Below, piece by piece: positions 45,683 to 57,888 of a DNA stretch of 64,000 nt; positions within the stretch are counted from its first letter, which is position 1; every line of letters begins with the position of its first letter. Under the pieces are notes generated by a model. That model made no database searches and had not been told where the DNA came from. It saw nothing but the letters and a program-made list of their open reading frames with translations. Source of the DNA: Artemisia argyi (Eukaryota > Streptophyta > Magnoliopsida > Asterales > Asteraceae); assembly GCA_030686995.1 (NCBI GenBank), contig CM060687.1, positions 170,610,090 to 170,674,089 on the forward strand. The letters run 5' to 3'. A program made the position numbers and the translations under genes.

Positions 45683-47426
45683 ATGTATTCAACAATTTAG
45701 GAATCCATTTAAAGTCTGGTTTGTATTGTAACCAACGTTGCCAGTTCCAACTAGTTTTTGCTTTCTTAATGTTAAATGCACTAGTAGTTGGCTCATTCCT
45801 AGATTTGTTCTCGGCGCCTATGCGGGTAACTTCAACTTCATTAGAAACCGTAGAAGACGGCTTTCCTAAATTAGACTTAGAGGCAGTAGTGGGCCTAGAA
45901 GGAATGCGTGTCCTACGTTTCTTATGACGATTGAGAAGAGAATTAGCTAAACATTTTGTATGATCACCAGATGATACGCTTTTACAACAAAACAAACAAG
46001 ATGCATTAATATTCAAAACATTTAAAGGTTCATCATTCGTTACATTTAGATTTTGATTAGAATTTGCCAGATTAGAATCTAAATCTGATGCAACATGAGT
46101 TTTATTCAAATTCCTAAGTTGATCTTCTACTTCTTGAGCTTCTAGTTGTCCTCTCTTACGTTGCAAGATCCTATTCTTCTTTTTACTTTTTTGCTTGGGT
46201 CTGCTAACGCTATTAGTGGAGACTAGTCCTGTAGAAGTGGAGTTATCAACATTAGTGTTTTGAATGACATTTTCTTTAGCAGTTTTGTTTAGTTGATACA
46301 TTCCTGGTGCTATCACCGTGGTGTCAACCATCTTTCCCTTTTGAATTAGCTTAATTTTCTCTTTCAAATCAATGATGATGTGATTTTTATCTTGGATTTC
46401 AGACTCAAGTAAACCATTGCAATATTTGATGTCATCGCGGTTTTGTTGCCATTCGGCGTTTTCAATTTTTAAATCCGCAATTTCTTTCTCATATCGAAGA
46501 CACAGACCTTTTAAAGACTCGTTGTTTTTGCAAATCTGACAAGAGTTTGAAACATTTTGACTTTGAAGCTTCAATTCCATTTCAAGACTTTGAGCTTGAC
46601 ACCATTCAAGCCTTTGTTTGAGTTGACAAATTTCTTTTGAAAATTGTTTTGTCACATCATCATTCGTTTTTCTCAGATTGTCATTCTCATGTTTAAGTGT
46701 CTCTAATTCTACGTTTAACAAGTTATTATCAACACAAAGATCATCTACAAGCATAGAAGTACCAGATTTATAGAGATCATTCATGATAATAGACAAAATA
46801 TCAGCATTGAGAACTTGTTCCAAGAGTCGATCAGCATCATTTTTTAAAACTCTATTTCTTTGCTTTTGAACCAAAATGTCATTTTCAGTTGCGTTGAAAA
46901 CGTTTATCATATTTTTGACCTCCTTTTGAAGTTCCTGATCCCAACGTGTAGCACAGAGACGGAGGTGTTTGACAATTGGCAACATTTGTTTTTGAAAAAT
47001 ATCTCTCTTTTCGCGCTCGTAAGCGGATTGAAAAGTTTCAATTTTTATTTCAGAATTGCGTTCAATTGTTTCCTCCAAAATTTCGATGTCTTCCATAAAA
47101 GTTTTGAAATAATTTAAAACACGACAACTTTTAGGTAAAGGTGTAAGTTCACTGGATGATGGTAAAGGACCATTTATTTGTGCTACAGTTTGGACAGGGG
47201 CCGCATTAGAAGATGAAACATATGACTCTTCGACAAACCATGATTTCTCTGGTAAGTCCTTTTGAGTAACAAAAGATTTAGAAATGGGAGGATCTTTTGA
47301 ATAATCATATGGTGTCCAATATTGAACATAACTCATTTTAGATCGACTCTCGTCTTCAAGTTCTTCTTCTTCCTCAGTATCAAAAACAACAGCACGCACA
47401 ATCGTATTATCAAGCAAATAGTCCAT
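45585..47426 (-). pseudogene. R6 polyprotein, long coiled-coil linker between gag and protease
   Basis: Open for ~610 codons in the gag frame. Alternates acidic and Lys-rich coiled-coil segments (for example LETLKHENDNLRKTNDDVTK) with a Cys pair region (CQICKNNESLKGLC, CLFCCK) and a basic stretch (KKRRTRIP). Ends before protease at a frameshift near 45585. Such extended linkers occur in daisy-family copia elements; the R5 ORF is of the same general type. Specific role not known. Confidence 0.8.
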
Positions 47427-47435
47427 ACTGTAAAT

Positions 47436-50048
47436 TTATGGAATATCTTTGAATGTCGTGTCAAGAAACATTGAATTGTAATCGCCAAGTGCAAATCCTT
47501 TATCGGGTCTTGGTTTTAAAGTAAATTTCTGAATTGTTGTGACAGAGTTCCAGTGTTTGTAAACAATGTTACGAAATTCTTTGAGTTGTTTTTCAAGATC
47601 AACAATATCACCGAGTAAGTCATCTATATACTTCCTTTTTCGTATTTTATGTTCACAAAAATCCTTTTTACAACTTGACAATTCTGTTTCTGTTTTTGAA
47701 AGTACTGTTTGAAGACGTTCAACTTGCATTTTCAATTCACACTTTTCACTTTCGAGTTTCGAAATCAACTTTCCGTTTGACTCAATTAAATCTTGCATTT
47801 TGCGTTGAAGATCTTGTTCTTTGTTGTAAGAATCTTGAAAAGCTTTTTCAAAACTTTTTGCATTTTTAATCTTGTCTTCCTGATTTGAAAGCTGAATTTT
47901 ATAACACTCAATATCTCTTGCAAGTGACGCATTTTGTTCTTTTAAAACTTTATTTTTCTCGTTGCATTTTATGATTTGCAATTGTTGAGCATCCAGTTGT
48001 TTAGATAACAATATTAGGTCAGGGTCTGGATCAAATGATGGTTCATGTTGTTCTAAATGATCATTTTTATCATTCTCAATAGGATCATCAAATGAGACAA
48101 CTGTGTCATCATCAAATATGACAATTGTGCTTATTTGTTCATCTGTTTGAGAAGATGAAGATGATTTAGATGGAACAACTTGCGCCATATCTGATTCATA
48201 AGCAGAAGGTGAGACTATATCATTAATAAAGCATGCATTGAGGTCATGTACCTGAGACAAGCCGTCAGTGTCATACACTGGACCTGAATCATTAAGCTTA
48301 AGTTCCTGCATGTTGGCCATAAGCATCACAGCTGCATTGGCTTGCAGATCTTCCATGTCATCATCATTGTTCACATTTGCCATGAAGTTGTTATCTTGTT
48401 CAGGGAAATGTCCGTCTTTTTCATCTTGAAGAGCCATGAGTAATGCCTGCTTGTGAAACTTACTACCCCGAGTTCTTGGTTTGGGACATGCTGTCGCTAT
48501 ATGACCTTGTTCATTACAGTTATAGCACCACACTGCATTCCCTGAGTTGGAGTTCCTAGTAGCAACTGGTTCAGACCTTTGCTGAGAAGATCCTGAGTTG
48601 TTCCTGAACCCTCCATTGTTACTAATCCTCTGACCATTCCCATAATTTCCTAAAGAGCTTCCTGAACCAGATCGACCATAGTTACGATTCTGAATTTCCA
48701 CTCTTCCATCATTGACAACAGCTTGATTCCTTGTGTTAGAAGATGAACGTTGACGGTTGTTTGTTTTGTTGGAGAATTTGCTAAAAGCACGAGCAATAAG
48801 AGCAAGTCCCTAATTCAACGTATTAAAGTCATCATCGTCATCGTCATTGGAGTTGGAGTAGTACACAGCATCATTGTTGTTTAACGGAACAAGTTGAGTA
48901 GAAGCATACTGTGGAGATGAATCATAAGGGACCATTTGGTTCGAGGTGGAAGATTGTGGATAACTGAAGTAGTTTTGCTCTTGAACATATGCATGATTTG
49001 ACATTGGTGGTGGAGCATAGGGAGATTGAGCTACGAGTGGCAAAGAATTTGGTGTAGGTGTTGGTGTGTATCCTCCTCGTAGAGCTCGATCTTTTTCAAC
49101 TTCAGGTTCATGGTGTTTCAGAAAATCATACAACAAACCATATGGAGCATCATGAAGATTCTTTGTTTGACGAACAAATGTCACATATTTATGCCAATCT
49201 GGGCCAAGACTACCAACAAATTTGGAGTTCACAACGATCCTTGGTACTGTGATTTTGTGACGTTCCAGATCGTTGACCACATTTGTGAAACGATGATAGT
49301 AGGATTCAAGTGACTCTCCTGGTTCAATTGTGATGTCAGTGTATTCCATGTAGAGTTTGGATTCCATATCATCTTTGTTCAATTGAGTGCCTTCCATAAG
49401 GAGATGAACGTGTTCCCACATAGCTTTGGCTGTTTTCTGAGCATCGACACTTCGATAGATTGGATTAGGTATACCTTGAAGTCTATAAGCCATTGCATAC
49501 TCATCAGCTTCACGATGTAGTTTCTGTTCTTCAGTGAGTGCAGATTCTGGAAGGGGTCTATCACCAGGAGGACGTGGAGGATCAGCATGTGGATCACCAG
49601 CTTCAAATCTTGTTGGCCACTCAAATGGTCCTTCAAGTATCACTTGCTTCAAGAATTTCCCATGAGGTTTCTTAAGTTCAAGAAATCGTAAGAATCGACT
49701 TGACCATTGAACATAGTTCCCATGTGTTAGCATTGGAGGTGTTTCAAGTGATCCTGCCTCATGTCGGGATTGTTGAGTTGTAATAACTTCACACATTCTG
49801 TCAAACCAGTGAGGTTGTTTGGAGGAAAACTGAGTGTTTTGTTGTGGCATTTGATATGGTTGTTGTTGAGGAATGATTTGATGTTGCTGCATCATTAGGT
49901 AATGATGTAGTGGATTAAACGGTTGTTGTTGAACGTGTGATTGTGAAGGTTGTTGATACGGTTGTTGCTGATGGTATTGTTGTTGCTGATACTGCTGATG
50001 TTGCTGTTGCTGAGTATGAGGGAAGTAGTAATTAGGTGGTTGAGACAT
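47436..50048 (-). pseudogene. gag: R6 gag with zinc knuckle, two in-frame stops
   Basis: ATG at 50048. Gln-rich start (QQQYHQQQPYQQPSQ), then a copia gag domain (LTHGNYVQWSSRFLRFLELK, AMWEHVHLLMEGTQ, ESYYHRFTNVVNDLE). TAG at 48812-48810 and TAA at 47438-47436 interrupt a single frame; between them lie the zinc knuckle CYNCNEQGHIATAC and coiled coils. The frame continues into the linker at 47426. Both stops replace codons that could be CAG and CAA. Confidence 0.9.
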
Positions 50049-50875
50049 CTTGTGTAGAAATGGATCTTGTAGAAGGTATAGATTTAGCCAAATCTCGAAA
50101 AACTGTGCTCAACTTCGGATTGCGAAAGTTGTCTTCAACTGTGATTGCGAAAACAGTGATTGCGAAATTTGGTATTACGAAACTATTGGGATTGCGAAAC
50201 AAATCAGGTTCTCGAAACTTTAGGGATTTCGAAACTTAAGAAATTTTCGAAAACTTGAAATTTCGAAACCTGAAGAAGTTTTCGAAATTGTAAAAGTTTG
50301 CGAAAGAAATTAGTGATTTCGAAAATTATAATATTTTCGAGAACACAACCTCAAAAGCAAAGTTTCGAAATTATACAATTTCGAAACTTATCCAAAAGTC
50401 GAAGTAACTTTCTTTCTTTTACAAGAAAGAAAATACTAAGTCCACAAAGCGAAGTCGATATAGAGCACTTTTCAAGAGATCTCGAAATTGTGTATGTAGA
50501 AGATTGCGAAATTGTGGCAGAATTTGTTTTCAAAGAAAGTTAACCAAAACTCGTTTTTATTTCAAGATTCTTGTACTTTTAAGTATAAAATGATGAGATC
50601 TTTAAGAAAGTTGAAAACTTTATTAACATTTTCAAAAATGAAAAAGATTTCGATAAAAAGTACAAATCACCAAGTCGAATTTTTTTGGTAAAAGTTTGGA
50701 ACTTTTTGGTTTGTTTTGATTTTAAACACAAGTTTGTAAGCAAAGATGTGATAAAAACCAAGAAACAAACAAGAAAGTATAAAATTTTCACAAAAAAATT
50801 CGATTTAAAAACAAATTTAAGATCAAAAATCAATGAAAACAATAACTACACCTTCCTCTAGCGAATGATACACCT
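50049..50875 (-). promoter_or_regulatory. R6 leader with NCGAAA words
   Basis: Between 5' LTR and gag. From 50090 to 50520 there are over 20 copies of TTCGAAA, TGCGAAA and CTCGAAA. The remainder (50560-50860) is A/T-rich. The primer site next to the LTR (AGGTGTATCATTCGC) matches tRNA-iMet only poorly. Confidence 0.75.
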
Positions 50876-51229
50876 TGTTAGGTCACCATTTAGTAAACAC
50901 AAGCATAATAATGATAGAAATGAGATGAGAAAAGAGATTGGGTGATTATATGAATAAGAGAAATATAAGTGCAAGAGTTTCCTTAAGAAATCAAATAACC
51001 AACCAAGTTTACAAATGACCTAAGGCTTCTATATATAGGGAAGGAGCTAGGGCAACACTCCCTCTCCTTCCTTTCATCATTTTCGTGGGCTTTGAGGCCC
51101 ATGGGTTTCATACCTTAAGCCTAGTAAACTTAATACATTTAGTAAATGAAAGTAAATAATAGTTAAGCAACCTAACATTATTACATATGACCGAGACTTG
51201 ATAAAATAGTGAAAACTATGATCCCAACA
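50876..51229 (-). repeat. R6 5' LTR
   Basis: 354 bp; differs from 33466-33819 at two positions (G/A near 50942 and A/T near 51015). Confidence 0.95.
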
Positions 51230-52260
51230 AACTTGTTTGATTCAATCAAGCGGTCAAGAGTTCAGAATCAAACTTCAAACAAATCTGACTCTCAGATCAC
51301 ACAAAATCATCTTTTTAAAAAAGTAAAATCTGTGCTTCAAAAAAAATTCTTGAATTGGAAAAAATGATTGCACAACAAATCAAGGATTTTGGTGATGCCA
51401 AAAATGATTTTTCAATCGAAACAGACAAATATTAAAATATTTTGCACATCTTGAAAATCAAAATGCTTCTTTGCAAAAAAAAACTGGCATCATCAGATCA
51501 TCTTTCTCTTCAAAAAGAATATAATGATTTGAGAACTTTATACAATGCCTTAAAAACAGAGTTTGATATTCTTAACCGGTCAAAAGGAAAATCTCAAGTT
51601 TCAAACGAGTCTAAACCACAAGTAAGTGTTTCAGAAAAGGTTTACACGGGTGAATCTTCAAAACCATTTTCAAAAAGGGTTTCTCAATTTACCACCTACT
51701 CTTTGCAAAAAGGAATGAAGTTTTCAAAGAGACCAAATTTTTATGAAACATTTACTCCTCAAAAGGTTTCAAATGCAAGTGCTAATAAAGAAAAGAATCA
51801 AGGTTTTCAAACTCCATACTCTCGTTTTACTTCGGTAAAGCCAGTGTGGAAACCAAAGCAAAGCTGTTCGAAACATTTGAAATATTCATACTCTGAAATG
51901 CTTCTTCTACAACAAAGGAATGGCTATGTTTTGAAAAATCCTAATTCTGGAAGGTTTCCATTCATCTCAAAAACGAATTTTCGAAATGAAACGCCGAGTT
52001 TCAACAATGGATGGAAAACTTCTTCTTCAAGTATTAAAACTCCAAGAGAGACATTGGGTTTCTCAAACAACTTTCAAAAGAAAAAGAGTTTTAAATCACC
52101 GTTGATTCCACGAGCTTTATTTCAAAATGAAACACCGGTTTTCAGTTCTCGTTGGAATTCAACTTCTCTGTCTCGGATTGACACAACTTTCAAATGGATT
52201 TCAAAATATGGTAAAAACGTTGGCGCCGTGCTTAAATGGGTTCCAAAAGTTGTTGTCTAA
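51230..52260 (+). pseudogene. R5 coiled-coil ORF, second part
   Basis: Resumes the R5 text exactly (NLFDSIKRSRVQNQ) after R6. A frameshift at an A-run near 51345 and TAA at 51433-51435 occur; from about 51480 the frame is open to TAA at 52258-52260. Heptad-like SLQKEYNDLRTLYNALKTE is followed by a Phe/Ser/Lys/Asn-rich region with FSKRPNFYETFTPQK and ends TFKWISKY..VLKWVPKVVV. In full copia elements a K-W-V-P-K motif is followed by protease; here it is the end. Confidence 0.78.
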
Positions 52261-54589
52261 TCCAAACACATTATGACTTCTTAGTATTTCAGCTAAGGAC
52301 TCGTTCTTCAAAGAAAGGAAAGTGTTTATGTTTAAACAAAGGTTTTAAATATTTTTCGAGCACTTATCCTAAAAACATAATAGCTTATGCACACATAACA
52401 GTGTATAACCCGTGATTTTCAAAGAAAGGACCCTATTGTACATTTCTGTGCGACAATCCTAAAAGATAAGAGGACTTCTCACCAAAAAGCTTATCAAAGT
52501 CTTCTTGATTTTTTGAGCAAACTTTTGAAAAATGTTTCAAAAGGTTTTCAAAACTTTTCACGATGTTGCTCAAGACATTACTCCCTCAAATCCTTAAAAG
52601 CTTATATTTACTCAAAATGTTCTATTTTTTAGGTGGAGTAATATAAAGATGTTCCAAATAGATCATGCTTAAAGGAAACTTATTCGGAATTAACAAACAT
52701 CCGTTTCTCCCATAAGCTATCCAAAAACAAAGGTTTTAATCAATTGGTATAAAAAATACCATGGATATGCTATTTTTGAGGGGGAGAAGACGTGATTAAA
52801 ATGTGATCAATGTGTTTAAGATTGTGGCTGAATCTCGTGCGAGCTCGATTCAGAAATGACCCAAGAATTGATGAAACAACAAAAGTTAGTAATCGAAAAG
52901 ACTTATCCTCAACGGGTAATAACATCAAGTTAGTTATTAGAGCTAGTTGTCACCTAAAAGCTGACAATGTATCTCTTTAACTAGCCACGTAAGCATGTCT
53001 CGAAAAGGATTTGTTTGAATAGAAATGTACCGTTTCGAGAAACTTTCTGTGGACTTGACCGGGCCGGGTAATAACTTCAAGCTAGTCTAACTAGTGATGT
53101 AAGCGTGTCTCGAATCGGTTGTGTTCACTGAAAGTGGATCAATTCAAAAAGTGCAAACTCCTCCCACATGTGCAAAGTTCTCAAAAATCCATGAGCACAT
53201 GCGAAGGGGGAGTCCTTCAAATGAAATTCAAAACTCTCGAAGTGTTAACAAAGTATGTTTTATTATCATAAACACTTTGAGAGATTTTCACAAATGGTTT
53301 GATGGAAACAATAGGATAGTCATGGAGTAATAAGGTGACTAAGGTTAGGAAAAACCGTCCTATGATCCGCCAGAGCCGGAGGGATCTACCCAAGGACAAT
53401 TCCAATAGATTAGAATTAGAAGTCCTTAGGTATGATTTGAAAAAAGGAGAAAAGAATGAAAGGAGAAAGAAGGGGTTGAAGAATTAAAAAGAAAAGCAAA
53501 TGAAAGGGTGAAAAGAAATATCCCTCCAAATGTTCAACCTTAGGGCAGAAACCGGGTTTAATTCATATGCTACTGGTTGTTACCAAGGTGAAGCCGGTAT
53601 TGAAGATAAAGACGTCATGGACCCAGTGACGCACTACACTTAACCTTCTAGACACTCAAGTTCTCTTAAAATAGCTTGTTTCATTTTCACGGGGAACCGG
53701 TGTAATCTATCAACTTATCTCTTAGAGATGGTTGATATTGAAGCAGGAGACCTCTCCCTAGTCTCCGCATAGGAAAACCAAATTATGCGCTTATCGATTC
53801 TAGAGTCATGAGATTCATTAAAAGATCTCCTAGGATACACTTCCTATGAATACACTTGTGTTCGCCAAAAAGGACACAAGTTGTAAGAGTCTTTATGAGA
53901 TCTACGGATCTTGCCTTATCTATCATGATGGTTACTATGTCTCAAACGGTCTACAGTCGTGGGGTGATCTCCAGCGACTCACCCATTTGTTGATCTACTT
54001 AGTAGGTCTCGTAAGCTCTCTTGGGAGTATCCGAAATGGGAACGGCCTTGGTAAGGGTTAGAAGGAGTCTTCACACTATGCAGTTGACGATCTCTAATTC
54101 CGAACCTATAAGTACCGGATACTTTATTGCTAACTGTTTTATGCAGGTACTCATGAATGTTCCTTGGAGAAAGACTGTTACCATTACTCAAAGATCCACA
54201 TGCTCATACCCTGCAAAGCTCTCTTCAAAGATCAAAGCAAAGCAAAGTTCAGAATGTTTCTAAGTCAAAGTCAAAGAATCTACAAACTAAAGAAACAAAG
54301 ATTCAATGTCAAAAAAGTATGAGCATGTTGGAAAAGACCTAAAGACACCCATTTTTGAAGATGTTGATCAAAGGCAAGAAAGATCATAAAGCATGATTGG
54401 AACAAAGGAACTAGCAAAGCTATTACACAAAGACTCAAAGTTCATGAGAACAAGCTTCAAAGATCAAAGATTAAGGTCACAAAAGAGAGATCTCAATGAT
54501 AACCCTTAGGGGGAGATTGTTAGCATTAGAAGTGTTGATCATTTATGTAATCAAAGAGGGATCTCACTGATCGTCCCTTAGGGGGAGAT
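52261..54589 (+). other. R5 3' non-coding region with repeated purine tracts
   Basis: GCTATTTTTGAGGGGGAG (52767-52784) equals the phrase after pol in R2 (12710), implying that pol was lost between 52260 and here. 52850-54300 matches R6 33834-36100 in reverse complement. Polypurine tract TTAGGGGGAGAT occurs twice (54511-54522, 54578-54589) in a ~67-bp direct repeat that includes the LTR start. Confidence 0.75.
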
Positions 54590-54919
54590 TGTTAGGGTTA
54601 AAAGTGACGATCATTATTGAGTCAAATAGTTAGTTAAATATATTCATGTAATAGTTAGTGAAATGCTAGTTTATTAAGGTTATGTAAAAGCCTTAATGGC
54701 TTGGCCCAAAAGAAGGCCCAAGAGAAAGCCCATGGAGGCATATGTAAAAACTATAAATACCCTCCTAAGCTTGTTAGGAAGGGTGGGAGTTTATGGTAAT
54801 ACAAGGTTTATTTCACACATAGTGCTCTCCACTCTCTCTCTCTACTTTCTCTCACTAGCTCTTCCATCTCTCTCTAACATCATATTCTTAGGTGATAAAG
54901 ATAGATCTAAGGTCCTACA
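54590..54919 (+). repeat. R5 3' LTR
   Basis: 330 bp, TGTTAGGGTT to GGTCCTACA. Promoter: three GGCCCA/AGCCCA motifs (54703-54733) then CTATAAATAC at 54751. R4 sequence follows at 54920. Confidence 0.9.
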
Positions 54920-54981
54920 ACAACCCCGAGCACCGATTCAACTCTGGATTCCGGGACGAATCCAATCTAACGGGTGGGTAC
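54920..54981 (+). other. R4 pol tail and polypurine tract
   Basis: Short tail of the R4 polyprotein region (GGATTCCGGGACGAATCC) and the purine-rich ACGGGTGGGTAC before the LTR. Confidence 0.7.
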
Positions 54982-55081
54982 TGTAATACTCCGTAACATC
55001 CCTGGTCATTTATTAATGCTAATTTTCGAAACTATTCTAATCTAAGCCATTTTTGCGGGCTAATTTGAAATTTTTATATGA

Positions 55082-55185
55082 GACACCGTTTGTTTGACAC
55101 CCGATTACTTTGGGCACCGTTTGTTTGACACCCGATTACTTTGGACACCGTTTGTTTGACACCCAATCACTTTGGTCACCCTATG
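55082..55185 (+). repeat. 31-bp tandem repeat in R4 LTR
   Basis: About 3.3 units starting CACCGTTTGTTTGACACCCG and ending ATTACTTTGG(G/A/T); the last is divergent. Confidence 0.9.
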
Positions 55186-55281
55186 TTTGTCACCTGGTAT
55201 CACCTGTAGTCACTTTTGGATGTCACCCAATGAGGTTAACACCGGTAACTCCCACTTGCGACCCGACACCTTGAAAAGACA

Positions 55282-55283
<2 letters not shown>

Positions 55284-55364
<81 letters not shown>
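55284..55364. repeat. (TA)n microsatellite
   Basis: About 40 TA units without interruption. Confidence 0.97.
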
Positions 55365-55368
<4 letters not shown>

Positions 55369-57273
55369 TATTACAAAATTATTATCACTATGTATATGTA
55401 TAAGTATATATACCTAGGAACGACACCATTTATATTCTCATGAATTATACGAATCGACATCGACACCGATACCGAAACTAAAGTTACGAGAGCACTAGTC
55501 ATCGACACCCCATTTTCTTTTTGTATTGGGCCGTATACCACCCAAAGCCCTAGAGTTTCTTTCCTTTTCTTTTGCCTTGCTGCTGGGCCGAAACACAAAC
55601 AACAAGCCCAAATCCATTTTTGTTTTTGGTTTCTTTTTGGTCTGAGACTTTCACAAGCCCAATGGCTAGTTATGTTTTTCTTTCTTTTGCGTTGCATGGC
55701 ACCCAACGAGCTCAGCTCGTGTGCTACGCATATAAACCACACTCGTTTTCTTTGGTTCCTTACACACTCGACACCACATCCCCTAGACACCTCAAAACAT
55801 AAACATTACTAAACATTTGGACACTATTCTTCCCTTGGATTTCCTAGTAACTCAAAATGAAAACCACCCTTTTTATTTTGCGTGTGAGATCAACCAAAGC
55901 AAGACACCCAAGCCGCCCTACATGTAACCTATTGAACTAGTTAGACTCTTGGTTCAAACCATTACATCCTAAGTTTCATTAACCATTGGATCAAGTGTTT
56001 CTTTAACCCATAACACAAAAAAACTTTCAATTAAACAAATCATGCCAGTACTATCACATGCTCCCCCTAAACTACCTTAACCTAGTACTAAACTAATCAA
56101 CAAAATCATCATGGACTCCTAAGACATTACATTCGACTTGACAACTCCTAACAAGTGAGACAAACTTGTCTTGTTTCGATTGACACATCCAAAGACCAAG
56201 CCACATGCTAAACTTACTAACTACCATGATCACCCTATAAAATCTACATTTAATGCATTTTTACTCACACTTATAAGTTCACAAGATCTAAAAATCACAA
56301 AAACTCTTTTCTTTCTTCCTTTGCTTGCTGTCGAGACCAAGAGAGGCACACACGAAGGTTTTGGGTTAAGAACTACTTCGTAACAATTATTGGAATGAAG
56401 GTCACTACACAAAGGTGTATAACGTTTGTTGGTTCTCGTTGTCTCGTAATCACTTGGACTCTCCACCATCTTTTGGTGTTGTAAGTTATCACTTCCTATT
56501 TCATTTTTCTACTCTACTAAAGTCGTGCATATCACATTTTTTTTCCACACAATACACTTTAAATCGAGAACATCTAAGTATATAACACTAGTTATATTAT
56601 AACTATATATAACACGCCTCGACACCCCTTAGGAAAGGGCTCACCATTTCATTTTTACACGTACTACATATATGTATTTTTCGATGTCCTAATTCTTCGA
56701 CTCACACTTAACCAAACTAACGACACATGCAAGACATACTCGATATTATGCTATGAAAACTAAACCAAAACCAAATCCTAGTCGAGCACTCTTTTTTTTA
56801 AACAAATAAAATGCCACTTGGGCCTAAGATAGGCTAACGAGCCCATTTGGTTTTCAAAAGAGTTTTCGGTTTTAAAATTTAGAAAATGGCAAGATGCATA
56901 AGACTTTCGAAACTAAATTTTTGAAGGAGTTTATAAGTTGTAAATACTACTTTTATTGTACCAAAAAGTTTGTTTTTCAAAAACTTGACGGAGGACCATT
57001 TTTGCAAAACCTTGCGTTAAGGGACTAAAAGTGACAAAACTGCCAAACTTTCGGACTAAAAGCTAACCAGTCAATTTCTAATAAAACTTGAGGGTAGAAA
57101 CTGTATTTTTCTAAAGATCGAGGTGTAAAGTGTAAAAAGTACTAATAAGGACAAAAATAAAATTGTTTTTGACCAAGGGGTAAAAAGAGTAACTTTATTA
57201 AAGTTAAGGATCAATTTTGACAAAAGATATTTTATTAATTAATTATTTTATATAATTAAATTTTGCATATATA

Positions 57274-57274
57274 A

Positions 57275-57312
<38 letters not shown>
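57274..57312. repeat. (TA)n microsatellite left of the MITE-like element
   Basis: About 19 TA units ending just before the inverted-repeat element. Confidence 0.95.
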
Positions 57313-57315
<3 letters not shown>

Positions 57316-57316
57316 C

Positions 57317-57775
57317 AGAACTTTCTTAAAGTTGTAAAAATGAGAATTATTCTAAAATACCATTAAACATTGATACATAACCATTTTAGCAAAGATACAC
57401 CAAAATATTATATATTAATACAAGTTAACATTAAATTGACTAATTACCAACTCATATATGAGAAACGGATTACTGATACACAATTAAATTTTTTATACAT
57501 ATACATTAAAATCTCAAAAAACTAATTTCTTATACATAAATTGATACACCTAATACACAAGAACCACTAAAAACTTGATACATAATACTAAACCTTGATA
57601 CACATTACACGTTTAATCAAAGTGTATCACTTAGTTTACGTCAATTTTCATAAGAAAACTCGTCATATATTTAACAATTTTAGTTGTAATTAATTATGTT
57701 TTTATTTTCTTCTAAGTTAAGTGTCATTTATAAGATTTTGGTTGGTTCTCATTTTTACAACTTTAAGAAAGTTCT
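57317..57775. mobile_element. MITE-like element with perfect 30-bp terminal inverted repeats
   Basis: Left end AGAACTTTCTTAAAGTTGTA (57317-) through 57346 is the exact reverse complement of 57746-57775. Interior A/T-rich with repeated TTGATACA(C/T) phrases; no ORF. Flanked on both sides by TA tracts, so a target duplication cannot be read. Superfamily not assigned. Confidence 0.75.
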
Positions 57776-57786
57776 CATTTGATCTC

Positions 57787-57888
<102 letters not shown>

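Larger units (their letters stand above)
33466..51229 (-). mobile_element. R6: 17.8-kb Ty1/copia retrotransposon, recent insertion
   Basis: Two 354-bp LTRs, 5-bp target duplication and polypurine tract at 33820-33833 define a complete element on the minus strand. Order: 5' LTR, leader with NCGAAA words, gag, long coiled-coil region, protease, integrase, RT, RNase H, an intron-bearing accessory gene, 2.3-kb 3' region. LTRs differ at 2 of 354 sites, so it is the youngest datable insertion here, yet gag-pol and the accessory gene already carry many lesions. Confidence 0.93.
29776..54919 (+). mobile_element. R5: pol-less copia-derived element, interrupted by R6
   Basis: Parts: truncated 5' LTR, Met-type primer site, leader with NCGAGTTA array, long coiled-coil ORF (30824-33465 and 51235-52260), 3' non-coding region, duplicated polypurine tract, 3' LTR. 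R6 occupies 33466-51229. The ORF ends with WVPKVVV, at about the place where protease would start in full copia elements, and no pol follows. The 3' non-coding region is homologous to that of R6. Confidence 0.85.

Noticed and set aside
50855..50875. Clear primer-binding site of R6
   Set aside because: Sequence next to the 5' LTR matches tRNA-iMet only weakly, so no separate feature was called.
55172..55417. ORF with an Ile/Tyr repeat
   Set aside because: Produced by the (TA)n microsatellite.
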